A stretch of 64,000 bases of DNA from Rhodospirillales bacterium. GTDB lineage: Bacteria; Pseudomonadota; Alphaproteobacteria; Acetobacterales; Acetobacteraceae. Position 1 is the stretch's first letter, and every line of letters starts with the position of its first letter. The notes beneath the pieces are model-generated. The model made no database searches and was not told the DNA's origin. It saw only the letters and a program-made list of their open reading frames with translations. This document shows positions 34,350 to 41,980 of this stretch, piece after piece. The stretch lies in the NCBI GenBank assembly GCA_025352665.1, contig JANXSM010000064.1, forward strand, positions 1 to 64,000, given 5' to 3'. Position numbers and translations under genes: made by a program.

Positions 34350-35347
34350 TCCCTCCAAGTCGCGTTGCGGCCGAGAACTTCAGGGTTGACGGTGTAGCCG
34401 GGATCGATTGTGCCGTCGATCGTATCAAGCAGGTTGCGCGCGGCGCGCATGGACATCTTCCGATAGCATTCCCAGGCTGCCGCGGCGTTGTGGGGAGCGA
34501 GCACCACGTTGCCCATCTGGAATAGTGGATTATCCGGCGCTGGCGGCTCCTGCACCAGCACGTCCAAACCGGCGGCCTCGATCGTGCCGAGGGACAACGC
34601 CTGGATCAGGGCGGCCTCATCGACCAGGCCGCCGCGGGCGGTGTTGATGAGCCAGGCCGAGGGTTTCATCTTTGCCAGGAAATCAGCATTCACCATTTGG
34701 TGCGTTTCTGCGCTCATCGGGCAATGCAGGCTGATCACGTCGGCTTCGGGCACCGCTGCCATCAGGTCGGGTGCTGGAACATGCCCATCGGCTGCGATGC
34801 GGGGCGTGGGGAATGCGGGATCGTTTACCATCACCTGCATCCCGAAGGCGGCGCAGAGCTTGGCCACGCGGGTGCCGATGCGCCCGTAGCCCACCAGCAG
34901 AACCGATCGCCCCGCGAGTTCGCGCATGCGCCGGCCTTCTTGCTTCATCCAGGTGCCAGCGCGGACCGAGGCATCCATCTCGATCGTCCGCCGCGCCACC
35001 GCCAGCATCAGCATCATCGTGTGTTCGGCGACAGACTGGTCATTGGCGCCATTGACCACACCAACCAGCACGCGCCGTGCGGTGCAGGCGGGGATGTCGA
35101 TCAGATCGTAGCCGACGCCAAACCGGCTGATCACCCTTAGCTTCGCGGCGGTTTGTAGCAGCGCCGCGTCGATTTTCTCGAGCCCCACCATGATTCCGTC
35201 GGCATCGCCGATCGAAGCGGCCAATTCCTTCTGCATCGGCGGCCCACGGAAGGCGTCGGTAAGCACCGTGAGCGTGATATCGTCGCGGGCTGCAATCAAC
35301 GCCATCGCATCTGGGTGCAAAGCCCGGCAGAGGACCAGTTTGTGCAT
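34346..35347 (-). CDS. D-isomer-specific 2-hydroxyacid dehydrogenase
   Basis: A 333-residue NAD-dependent dehydrogenase related to D-3-phosphoglycerate dehydrogenase. The catalytic Arg (INTARGG), Glu (LVQEPPAPDNPLF) and His (LAPHNAAAAW) are all in place, with the NAD motif VGYGRIG. It lacks the C-terminal ACT regulatory domain of long SerA enzymes, so it is a short form that could act on glyoxylate, hydroxypyruvate or another 2-keto acid. The start at 35347 is the only plausible ATG. It is on the same strand as the DUF3297 gene but separated by a long hairpin. Confidence 0.88.
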   Translation of the reverse strand: MHKLVLCRALHPDAMALIAARDDITLTVLTDAFRGPPMQKELAASIGDADGIMVGLEKIDAALLQTAAKLRVISRFGVGYDLIDIPACTARRVLVGVVNGANDQSVAEHTMMLMLAVARRTIEMDASVRAGTWMKQEGRRMRELAGRSVLLVGYGRIGTRVAKLCAAFGMQVMVNDPAFPTPRIAADGHVPAPDLMAAVPEADVISLHCPMSAETHQMVNADFLAKMKPSAWLINTARGGLVDEAALIQALSLGTIEAAGLDVLVQEPPAPDNPLFQMGNVVLAPHNAAAAWECYRKMSMRAARNLLDTIDGTIDPGYTVNPEVLGRNATWRD

Positions 35348-35404
35348 CGGGTTTCCTCGTTTGTTATTGCCCCGATATTTGCACCCTTTGCGCCCGCCGG
35401 CCAG

Positions 35405-35454
35405 CAGCTAAAGCGTGATGACGTCTGATAGCCGACGTCATCACGCTTTAGCTG
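35405..35454. terminator. 21-base-pair perfect hairpin at the DUF3297 gene end
   Basis: Arms 35405-35425 and 35434-35454 are perfectly complementary with an 8-base loop; the core contains AGCGTGATGACGTC. The arm includes the stop codon of the DUF3297 gene. It shares AGCGTGAT with the palindrome at 2.57 kb, so it may be a REP-type element serving as transcript end. Confidence 0.65.
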
Positions 35455-35705
35455 CGCAGATACACTTCCACCGGGCCCTGCACCTTCATGGCCAGCGGCT
35501 GGCCCTTGCGATCGACGGTGGTGCCGACCGATAGGCGCACCCAGCCTTCGCTGATGCAGTATTCGACCACGTTGTTCTTCTCCACGCCCTTGAAGCGCAC
35601 ACCCACGCCGCGCTCGATCAGCGCCTCGTTGAACCAAGGGCTGCGCGGGTCGGTGGAGAGGCGGTCGGGCAGGGTTTCCTGCAGGGCAGGTGTCTCGTCG
35701 GTCAT
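35448..35705 (-). CDS. DUF3297 family small protein
   Basis: An 85-residue protein with the DUF3297 signature: TDPRSPWFNEALIERGVGVRF, then NNVVEYCISEGWVR and the end GPVEVYL. Members are small cytoplasmic proteins of unknown function common in Proteobacteria. The ATG at 35705 has AAGG about 10 bases upstream; a TTG three codons earlier is possible but less likely. It precedes no gene in an obvious operon; purD is upstream on the same strand with a 15-base gap, so co-transcription from purD is likely. Confidence 0.82.
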   Translation of the reverse strand: MTDETPALQETLPDRLSTDPRSPWFNEALIERGVGVRFKGVEKNNVVEYCISEGWVRLSVGTTVDRKGQPLAMKVQGPVEVYLRS

Positions 35706-35720
35706 TGTGTTCAACCTTGT

Positions 35721-36986
35721 CTACAGAGCGCGCCAGCCGATGTCGCGGCGGTAGAAGCCGTCCGGCCAGTCGATCTTGGCCACCGCGGTATAGGCGGTGC
35801 TGCGGGCGGAGGCCAGATCGGGCCCGGTGGCGCACACGGTCAGTACGCGGCCTCCGTTGGAGACCAGGGCGCCGTTCAAAATCTCGGTGCCGGCCTGGAA
35901 CACATGCACATCGGCCATCGCCTCGGCCGCGGCCAACGAGCCGATCGGCGTATGGCGGGCTGGGTTGGTGGGATACCCTTTGGCGGCCAGCACCACGGCG
36001 AGTGCGCTGCGGTCGTGCCAGCGGAGGTCGAAATGGGCGAGCTCACCATCGCAGGCAGCCACCAGGGCCGCGAGCAGGTCCGACTTCAGGCGCAGCAGCA
36101 GGCACTGGCACTCTGGATCCCCGAAACGGACGTTGAATTCGATCAGCCTGGCCCCGTCCGACGTCAGCATCAGCCCGGCATAGAGAATGCCGCGAAACGG
36201 CGTGCCGCGGCGGGCCATTTCGGCCAACGCGGGTCGGATGATGCGGTCCATTGCGTCCGTCTCGGCCGCGTGCGTGAACACGGGAGCGGGCGAATAGGCG
36301 CCCATTCCGCCGGTATTGGGGCCGATGTCGCCATCAAACGCGCGCTTGTGGTCCTGCGCCGAGCCCAGCGGCAGGGCGTCGATGCCGTCGCACAGGGCGA
36401 ACAGGCTGATCTCCTCGCCTTCCAGCATCTCCTCGATGACAACCGTGGCGCCGGCGGCGCCGAGCGTGCCGGTCTCCATGAAATCGCGCACCGCGGCCAG
36501 CGCCTCTGCCTCCGTGGTCGCGACCACCACGCCCTTGCCCGCCGCGAGACCATCCGCCTTCACCACCAGCGGCGCACCGCGACGTGTGATGAAGTCGCGC
36601 GCCGCGGCCGCATCGTCGAACCGCTCCCATTTGGCGGTAGGGATTCCAGCGGCATCGGCCAGCTCCTTGGTGAACACCTTGCTGCCCTCCATCGCCGCCG
36701 CCGCCATGCTCGGCCCGCAGCAGGCGATACCGGCCGCGGTCATCGCATCGGTGATCCCGGCCACCAGCGGCGCCTCCGGCCCAGGCACCACCAGGTCGAT
36801 CTGCTCAAGGGCTGCAAAATCCACGAGGGCCGTGATGTCGAGCTGGCCGATCGGCACCAGCGTGGCATGGGCTGAGATCCCTGGGTTGCCCGGAGCGCAA
36901 TACAGCTTCGTCAGCAGTGGTGAGGCTGCGATTGCCCAGCACAGCGCGTGTTCGCGCCCGCCGCCGCCAATGACCAGAACCCGCAT
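35721..36986 (-). CDS. purD: Phosphoribosylamine-glycine ligase
   Basis: A 421-residue ATP-grasp enzyme, the second step of purine biosynthesis (phosphoribosylamine + glycine + ATP to GAR). Visible family segments: MRVLVIGGGGREHAL at the start, LYCAPGNPGI, PGPEAPLVAG, APLVVKADGLAAGKGVVVA, the metal-binding EEMLEGEEIS, and GPNTGGMGAYSP. The length equals the family norm. The start is fixed by MRVLVIGG; longer upstream frames run through the xseA region. It is divergent from xseA with 51 bases between start codons. Confidence 0.97.
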   Translation of the reverse strand: MRVLVIGGGGREHALCWAIAASPLLTKLYCAPGNPGISAHATLVPIGQLDITALVDFAALEQIDLVVPGPEAPLVAGITDAMTAAGIACCGPSMAAAAMEGSKVFTKELADAAGIPTAKWERFDDAAAARDFITRRGAPLVVKADGLAAGKGVVVATTEAEALAAVRDFMETGTLGAAGATVVIEEMLEGEEISLFALCDGIDALPLGSAQDHKRAFDGDIGPNTGGMGAYSPAPVFTHAAETDAMDRIIRPALAEMARRGTPFRGILYAGLMLTSDGARLIEFNVRFGDPECQCLLLRLKSDLLAALVAACDGELAHFDLRWHDRSALAVVLAAKGYPTNPARHTPIGSLAAAEAMADVHVFQAGTEILNGALVSNGGRVLTVCATGPDLASARSTAYTAVAKIDWPDGFYRRDIGWRAL

Positions 36987-37037
36987 GCCTCCGCCTCCAC
37001 CTTCTCGTTCAACGCCGCACCGGATAGTGTGGATCCC

Positions 37038-38543
37038 ATGGACGATCCGCGCAGCAATATTCCTGAATTCAGCGTTTCGGAAATCTCCGGTGCAGTGAAG
37101 CGCACGCTCGAGGGCGCCTTCGGCCGTGTGAGAGTGCGCGGCGAGCTCACCGAGGTGAAGCGCTACCCCTCCGGTCACATCTATTTCTCGTTGAAGGACG
37201 AAGGCGGCAAGCTCTCGGCCGTGGTCTGGAAATCCGCCGTCTCCCGCCTCGGCATGCAGCCCGAGAACGGCGTGGAGGTGATCGCCCAGGGCAAGATCTC
37301 CTCCTACGGCGATCGTTCCAGCTATCAGCTCATCGTCGAGCGGATGGACTACGCCGGCGCCGGCGCACTGCTGGCGCGGATCGAGGCGCTGCGCGTGCGG
37401 CTCGCCGAGGAAGGCGTGTTCGACGCCGCCCGCAAGCGCCCGCTTCCGATGCTGCCCGTGGTGATCGGTGTGGTCACCAGCCCGCAAGGTGCTGTGATCC
37501 AGGACATCCGCACCACCATCATCCGCCGCTTCCCGCGCGCCCTGCTGATCTGGCCGGTACCGGTGCAGGGCGAGGGAGCCGCGGCTCTGATCGCGGCCGC
37601 CATCAACGGCTTTTCCGCCCTTCCAGCCGGCGGTTCCGTGCCGCGGCCCGACGTGATTATCGTCGCGCGCGGCGGTGGTTCGCTGGAGGATCTGATGGCG
37701 TTCAACGACGAGGCGGTAGTGCGCGCCGCCGCCGCCTGTTCCATCCCGCTGATCTCAGCCGTCGGCCATGAGACCGACACCACACTGATCGACTTCGCCT
37801 CCGACCGAAGGGCACCGACGCCGACGGCTGCTGCCGAAATGGCGATCCCCGCCCGCGCCGAACTGCTGGCCGATCTCCTGCAGAAGGCGGCGCGGCTGAA
37901 CGGCGCCCTCGGCCGCATCATCGGGGAACGCCGGCTCCGCCTGCAGCGTGCTGAGCGCGGTCTGCCGGATTTGCCCTCCCTCGCCGGCGCCGCGCGCCAG
38001 CGCCTGGAGGATCGCGCCGCCCGGCTCGACCTCGCCGTGCCGAACCTGCTCGCCGCCCGCCGTGCCGCACTGCACCGCGCCGAACGCGGCCTGCCCGACC
38101 TGCCGGCGCTGATCACAGCCGCCCGCGCCGCCCTGGCCGATCGCGGCCTGCGCCTGCGCCTCGGCCTGCCCAACGTCGTAACCGCCCGACGCGGCCGGCT
38201 GACGCTTGAAGCCGAACGCCTGCGCTCCGCGCTGCGCCACGCCACCGCCAGCCGCGCGGCGTTGGCTGCCCGCGTAATGCCGCGGCTGACCGAAGCCCCG
38301 ATGCGGGCGCGCCTGCGGGAGGCCCACGCCCATCTGGCCGGCCTGTCCGCCCGCCTCGAATCGGTGTCGCACAAGGCAGTGCTGGCGCGAGGCTATGCCA
38401 TGGTGTTCGACCCCCGGGGCACCCCGATCACCCGGGCTGAGATGGTGAAGCCGGGCGCGGCGCTGCGGATCGACTTTGCCGATGGCGAGGTTCGCGCCAC
38501 CGCTGCGGGTGGGGCCACAAGACAGGGCGCGCTTCCGCTGTAA
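37038..38543 (+). CDS. xseA: Exodeoxyribonuclease VII large subunit
   Basis: A 501-residue protein. The N-terminal OB fold (residues 10-105: FSVSEISGAVKRTLE, VRVRGELTEV, GHIYFSLKD) binds single-stranded DNA. The central nuclease core has VVTSPQGAVIQDI, ARGGGSLEDLMAFNDE and SAVGHETDTTLIDFASD. The C-terminal helical region here has a tandem duplication of about 43 residues (RAERGLPDLP at 304 and again at 347; PNLLAARR at 335 and PNVVTARR at 378). ExoVII degrades single-stranded DNA with the small subunit XseB, which is not in the window. Confidence 0.95.
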   Translation: MDDPRSNIPEFSVSEISGAVKRTLEGAFGRVRVRGELTEVKRYPSGHIYFSLKDEGGKLSAVVWKSAVSRLGMQPENGVEVIAQGKISSYGDRSSYQLIVERMDYAGAGALLARIEALRVRLAEEGVFDAARKRPLPMLPVVIGVVTSPQGAVIQDIRTTIIRRFPRALLIWPVPVQGEGAAALIAAAINGFSALPAGGSVPRPDVIIVARGGGSLEDLMAFNDEAVVRAAAACSIPLISAVGHETDTTLIDFASDRRAPTPTAAAEMAIPARAELLADLLQKAARLNGALGRIIGERRLRLQRAERGLPDLPSLAGAARQRLEDRAARLDLAVPNLLAARRAALHRAERGLPDLPALITAARAALADRGLRLRLGLPNVVTARRGRLTLEAERLRSALRHATASRAALAARVMPRLTEAPMRARLREAHAHLAGLSARLESVSHKAVLARGYAMVFDPRGTPITRAEMVKPGAALRIDFADGEVRATAAGGATRQGALPL

Positions 38544-38593
38544 TACCAGCCCACCTTGATGCTGACTCTTCCAGCATCAAGGTGGGCTGGTAT
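38543..38593. terminator. 22-base-pair perfect hairpin after xseA
   Basis: Perfectly complementary arms 38543-38564 and 38572-38593 with a 7-base loop; the first arm begins on the last base of the xseA stop codon. A similar half unit (CTCAAGGCGGGTTGGTATA) recurs at about 38674-38692, suggesting a dispersed repeat family. No T tract is present. Confidence 0.6.
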
Positions 38594-38649
38594 CGCGCGC
38601 CGGGCTGGTCGGCGGCGGCGCGCAAAATATGACTCATGCCAAATCGCCA

Positions 38650-38723
38650 TTGACACATCCTTCATGTGTCAACCTCAAGGCGGGTTGGTATAACTATGAA
38701 GCCAACCTTGGTAGTTAGGCTTC
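38650..38723. promoter_or_regulatory. Two palindromes upstream of the marR gene
   Basis: GACACAT CCTTC ATGTGTC (38652-38670) is a perfect 7-base dyad that overlaps a TTGACA-like -35 element. GAAGCCAAC ... GTTAGGCTTC (38698-38723) is an imperfect dyad 20 bases before the MarR start. Both fit operators for an autoregulating MarR protein. Confidence 0.4.
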
Positions 38724-38743
38724 CTACCTGCTAGACCGGCATC

Positions 38744-39196
38744 ATGAACGACAAACCCACCGATTCCGAGGCAGCCTGCGTGGCAGCTCTGGCAGGAGAG
38801 CTGCGGGTTCTCAACGGCAGGCTCAAGCGCCGCCTGCGGCAGGAGGCGCATCTCGGCGATGTGTCGCTGTCCCAGGCCTCCGTCATCGGCCTGCTGCTGC
38901 GAAACGGCCCCGCAACCGTCACGACCCTGGCTCGTGCGGAAGGGGTTCGCCCGCAATCGATGGGCGCCACCGTGGCCGCACTCGAAGCCGCCGGCTACCT
39001 GCGTGGCGCGCCAGACCCCGCCGATGGCCGACGGACCATCCTCGCCATCACCAACGCCGCCCGTGAGCAGATCGCCGCCAACCGGATGGCGCGCGAGGAC
39101 TGGCTGTTTCGCACCATCCGTGAACGGTTTTCGCCCGCGGAACAGGCGGAGCTATCCCGCGGCGTCGAACTGCTCAAACGGCTCGTCGACATCTGA
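38744..39196 (+). CDS. MarR family transcriptional regulator
   Basis: A 150-residue winged-helix regulator. The helix-turn-helix and wing are at about residues 42-105 (LSQASVIGLLLRNGPATVTTLARAEGVRPQSM, GYLRGAPDPADGRRTILAIT), the last being the MarR wing with DGRR. It probably represses the downstream genes and itself, with release by a small aromatic or antibiotic ligand. The following genes (an isochorismatase remnant and an MFS exporter) are its likely targets, a common arrangement. Palindromes in its upstream region are candidate operators. Confidence 0.9.
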   Translation: MNDKPTDSEAACVAALAGELRVLNGRLKRRLRQEAHLGDVSLSQASVIGLLLRNGPATVTTLARAEGVRPQSMGATVAALEAAGYLRGAPDPADGRRTILAITNAAREQIAANRMAREDWLFRTIRERFSPAEQAELSRGVELLKRLVDI

Positions 39197-39220
39197 ACCA
39201 CTGGCTAAAGGAAGACCACA

Positions 39221-39355
39221 ATGCCCGTCACCACTCTCGATCCGAGGACAGCTCTTGTGATCGTCGATCCGCAGAAGGGCATCGTCGCCAGGGTCTTCCC
39301 AAGCCCAGGTGGAACCGGCAAGGCGGCCGAGATCATCGCCCTGCTCGACCGGTGA
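39221..39355 (+). pseudogene. Truncated isochorismatase-family hydrolase
   Basis: A 44-residue frame with a start and a good AAAGGAAG ribosome site reads MPVTTLDPRTALVIVDPQKG, the first strand and catalytic Asp region of isochorismatase-like hydrolases. It then shows a short unrelated-looking tail to a TGA at 39353-39355. The Lys and Cys catalytic residues are missing, so the gene has lost its body by deletion. The stop overlaps the GTG start of the MFS gene, so translation of the stub could still couple to the exporter. Confidence 0.7.
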
Positions 39356-40650
39356 CCCGCCCGCTCGCCGGCATGTTCCGCTCCCTGTCCAACAGCAATT
39401 ATCGGATCTGGGCGGGCGGGGCGATCGTGTCGAACATCGGCACCTGGATGCAGCGCATCGCGCAGGATTGGCTGGTGCTGACACAGCTCAGCCACAACAA
39501 CGCAACCTCCGTTGGCATCGTCATGGCGCTGCAGTTCGGACCGCACATCCTGCTCCTGCCATGGACCGGCTTCGTCGCCGATCATTACGACAAGCGCAAG
39601 CTGATGATGGCGACGCAGGCTGGCCTTGGAACGCTCGCCCTCGGACTCGGCATTCTCACCGTAACCGGCCTGGTGCAGATCTGGCATGTCTGGGTGTTCG
39701 CGTTTTTGCTTGGCTGCGTATCAGCTTTTGACGCGCCGGCACGGCAAACCTTCGTCTCCGACCTGGTGGGGGAGGCGGATCTGTCGAATGCGGTGGCGCT
39801 GAATTCCACCTCGTTCAATGCAGCCCGCATGGTGGGCCCGGCGGTCGCCGGCATGCTGATTGCAGCCGTCGGTACCGGCTGGGTGTTCATGATCAACGCC
39901 GCCTCCTTCGGCGCGGTGCTGTGTTCGCTATGCCTGCTGCGCCTGTCGGAGTTGCAGCGCAGCACGCGCGCGGTGCGAACGCGCGGCAGTTTCGTCGAAG
40001 GCTTCCGCTACGTTGGCCGCCGCCCCGACCTGATCGCGATCCTGGCGATGCTGTTCGTGTTCGCGACCTTCGGATTGAACTTCCCGATCTTCATCTCCAC
40101 CATGTCGGTCAGCGTGTTCCATGCCGGCGCCGGCGAATACGGATTGCTGACCTCCACCATGGCTATTGGCACCATCGCAGGCGCCCTGCTGGCGGCCGGG
40201 CGAGACCGACCACGGATCGAGCTGTTGTTTACCGGTGCTGCAATCTTCGGACTCGGCTGCACTCTCGCAGCCTTTGCCCCCAACCTGTGGCTGTTTGGCG
40301 GCTCGCTTGTGATCATTGGCGTCTCGGCACTCACCTTCACCAACTCCACCAACAGCCTGGTGCAACTCTCGACGGCGCCGGCCATGCGCGGTCGGGTGAT
40401 GGCGATCCGCCTCGCCATCGCCCAGGGCGGTACGCCGATTGGGGCACCGATCGTAGGATGGGTCGCGGATCACTACGGGCCACGCTGGGCCATCGCGATC
40501 GGCGCCGCTGCGGGCTTTATTGCGGCTATGGTCGGCACCTTGTATCTACAGCGCTACCGAGGTCTGCGCTTGCAGATGAGCGGCTGGCGACCGCGTATCC
40601 TGCTCGATGACGAAAATTTGTCGGCCACCGGCCAACCGCATTACGGATAG
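39352..40650 (+). CDS. MFS exporter (EntS-like)
   Basis: A 432-residue transporter with about 12 hydrophobic segments. MFS signatures include GFVADHYDKRKLMM in the loop after helix 2 and DAPARQTFVSDLV after helix 4, typical of the EntS-like group that exports siderophores or drugs. Start is GTG overlapping the isochorismatase-stub stop; ATG at 39373 is an alternative. Control by the upstream MarR protein is likely. The end overlaps the opposing PPC-domain gene by 10 bases. Confidence 0.87.
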   Translation: MTRPLAGMFRSLSNSNYRIWAGGAIVSNIGTWMQRIAQDWLVLTQLSHNNATSVGIVMALQFGPHILLLPWTGFVADHYDKRKLMMATQAGLGTLALGLGILTVTGLVQIWHVWVFAFLLGCVSAFDAPARQTFVSDLVGEADLSNAVALNSTSFNAARMVGPAVAGMLIAAVGTGWVFMINAASFGAVLCSLCLLRLSELQRSTRAVRTRGSFVEGFRYVGRRPDLIAILAMLFVFATFGLNFPIFISTMSVSVFHAGAGEYGLLTSTMAIGTIAGALLAAGRDRPRIELLFTGAAIFGLGCTLAAFAPNLWLFGGSLVIIGVSALTFTNSTNSLVQLSTAPAMRGRVMAIRLAIAQGGTPIGAPIVGWVADHYGPRWAIAIGAAAGFIAAMVGTLYLQRYRGLRLQMSGWRPRILLDDENLSATGQPHYG

Positions 40651-41495
40651 GCGGCGAGCACCAACTCCACGGTCATCAGGACCGGATTGGCCCCGCGCCG
40701 CAGCCGTCCCTCGGACAGGCGTCCGGTGAAGTCGACCAGGGCGACCTCGATCACAGCACCCTCTTCGGTGATCTCGCCGGCGCGAACGAACATCTCTGTG
40801 GCGTAGTTCTCGACTGTCCTGCCATCGGCATAATCCGCCCCGATGATGGAGGCCACGCCGCCGTGGATACGCGCTCGGGTCATCCCAATAGCGGCGCAGA
40901 ACGTCTCAAGCGTCGCGCATAGATCCTGGTTGGGCCGCAGACGCAGCCCGAAACATACCTCGGTGCCGTGCCCGGTCTTGGGCATTTCCACCGGTGAGAA
41001 CAAGGTGAAATTGGTTTCAGGATCGTGGTGCTGCGCGAAGCCGAAACCGTCGACCAGCCAGGCCCGTGCGTGAATGGTTTCGGCGATCCGTGTCTCCTGC
41101 GGCAGAATGTGGCCACCATGCAGGCTTCCGTCCGCCTCCGTCCAGAACGCATGGCAATGCAGGAAGGGCTGGCCGTCCCGCGTGCCGAACGTCACCTGAC
41201 CGTCCCGCAGCAGGCTCTCGCCTTCCGGCTGGAAAACCTCGCTGTAATACGCGGCATGCCTCGCATCGGGCGGGAGGGCAGGAATGACATAGGCGAGCGA
41301 TGCGAACGCGCCGCCGCTGATTGCAAGGGTCGCGGAATGACTACCTGCCGCATGCACCGCACGGGCGACCTCGTCGAGAAAGATGCCTGGCTGGATCGCA
41401 AGTTCCACCAATCGACCGCGCCCTGCCACGGAAACGACCCTGGGGGCCAACGCGGGTCCGGGCTGTTGTATGCGGCGGTCGGGGGCCAGCGTCAC
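40641..41495 (-). CDS. PPC (DUF296)-domain protein
   Basis: A 284-residue protein with a PPC/DUF296 fold in the N-terminal half: FLDEVARAVHAAGSHSATLAISGGAFASL, then FLHCHAFWTEADGSLHGGHILPQET with the HCH metal-like motif and GGH. A second half (HHDPETNFTLFSP, FGLRLRPNQDLCATLETFC, ARIHGGVASIIGADY) looks like a second related domain. Bacterial PPC proteins are of uncertain function. The GTG start overlaps the lrp-gene stop, so it belongs to the putA operon and may act in proline or glutamate metabolism or its control. Confidence 0.7.
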   Translation of the reverse strand: MTLAPDRRIQQPGPALAPRVVSVAGRGRLVELAIQPGIFLDEVARAVHAAGSHSATLAISGGAFASLAYVIPALPPDARHAAYYSEVFQPEGESLLRDGQVTFGTRDGQPFLHCHAFWTEADGSLHGGHILPQETRIAETIHARAWLVDGFGFAQHHDPETNFTLFSPVEMPKTGHGTEVCFGLRLRPNQDLCATLETFCAAIGMTRARIHGGVASIIGADYADGRTVENYATEMFVRAGEITEEGAVIEVALVDFTGRLSEGRLRRGANPVLMTVELVLAAYP

Positions 41496-41980
41496 ATCGC
41501 AGCCTTTCGTGTCAGATGCTGCAGTCCAACAGCGCCTGGTAGACGGATCTGCTCCATCACCGGGTAGGAGTGAGTCTGGCGGATGCCCGGCACCTGCGCC
41601 AGCGCCTCGGCGAGAAACGCGCGATAGGCTTCCATATCCGGCACCCGGATCTTCAGCAGATAATCGAAACCACCCGCCACCATGTGGCACTCCTCGATTT
41701 CCGGAATGGCGGCGACAGCCCGACGAAACTCCTTGAACGCCTCCCCCGAAATGCGCTCGAGCGAGATTTCGACGAACACCAGCAGGCCAAGTCCGATCCG
41801 TGCCGCATCGATCGTGGCCGTGTAACCGGTGATCACACCGGACGCCTCCAGGCCCCGCACACGTTCGGTGCAGGCAGTGCCGCTGAGGCCGACCTGCTTG
41901 GCAAGCACTGACAGCGCCAGTCTTCCATCCGCCTGCAGCGCCTCGATGATGGCGATATCGATGGCATCCAGCGACTTCAT
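41492..41980 (-). CDS. Lrp/AsnC regulator, probable PutR
   Basis: A 162-residue protein with an N-terminal helix-turn-helix (LDAIDIAIIEALQADGRLALSVLAKQVGLSGTACTERVRGLEA) and a C-terminal RAM ligand-binding domain (FVEISLE, ECHMVAGGFDYLLKIRVPDMEAY). The start overlaps the putA stop (ATGA). In Alphaproteobacteria a coupled Lrp gene next to putA usually encodes a proline-responsive activator; here it is downstream in the same direction, not divergent. Confidence 0.9.
   Translation of the reverse strand: MKSLDAIDIAIIEALQADGRLALSVLAKQVGLSGTACTERVRGLEASGVITGYTATIDAARIGLGLLVFVEISLERISGEAFKEFRRAVAAIPEIEECHMVAGGFDYLLKIRVPDMEAYRAFLAEALAQVPGIRQTHSYPVMEQIRLPGAVGLQHLTRKAAM

Noticed and set aside
36987-37487. 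Upstream extension of purD on the minus strand
   Set aside because: PurD normally starts at MRVLVIGG; the extension is antisense to xseA.
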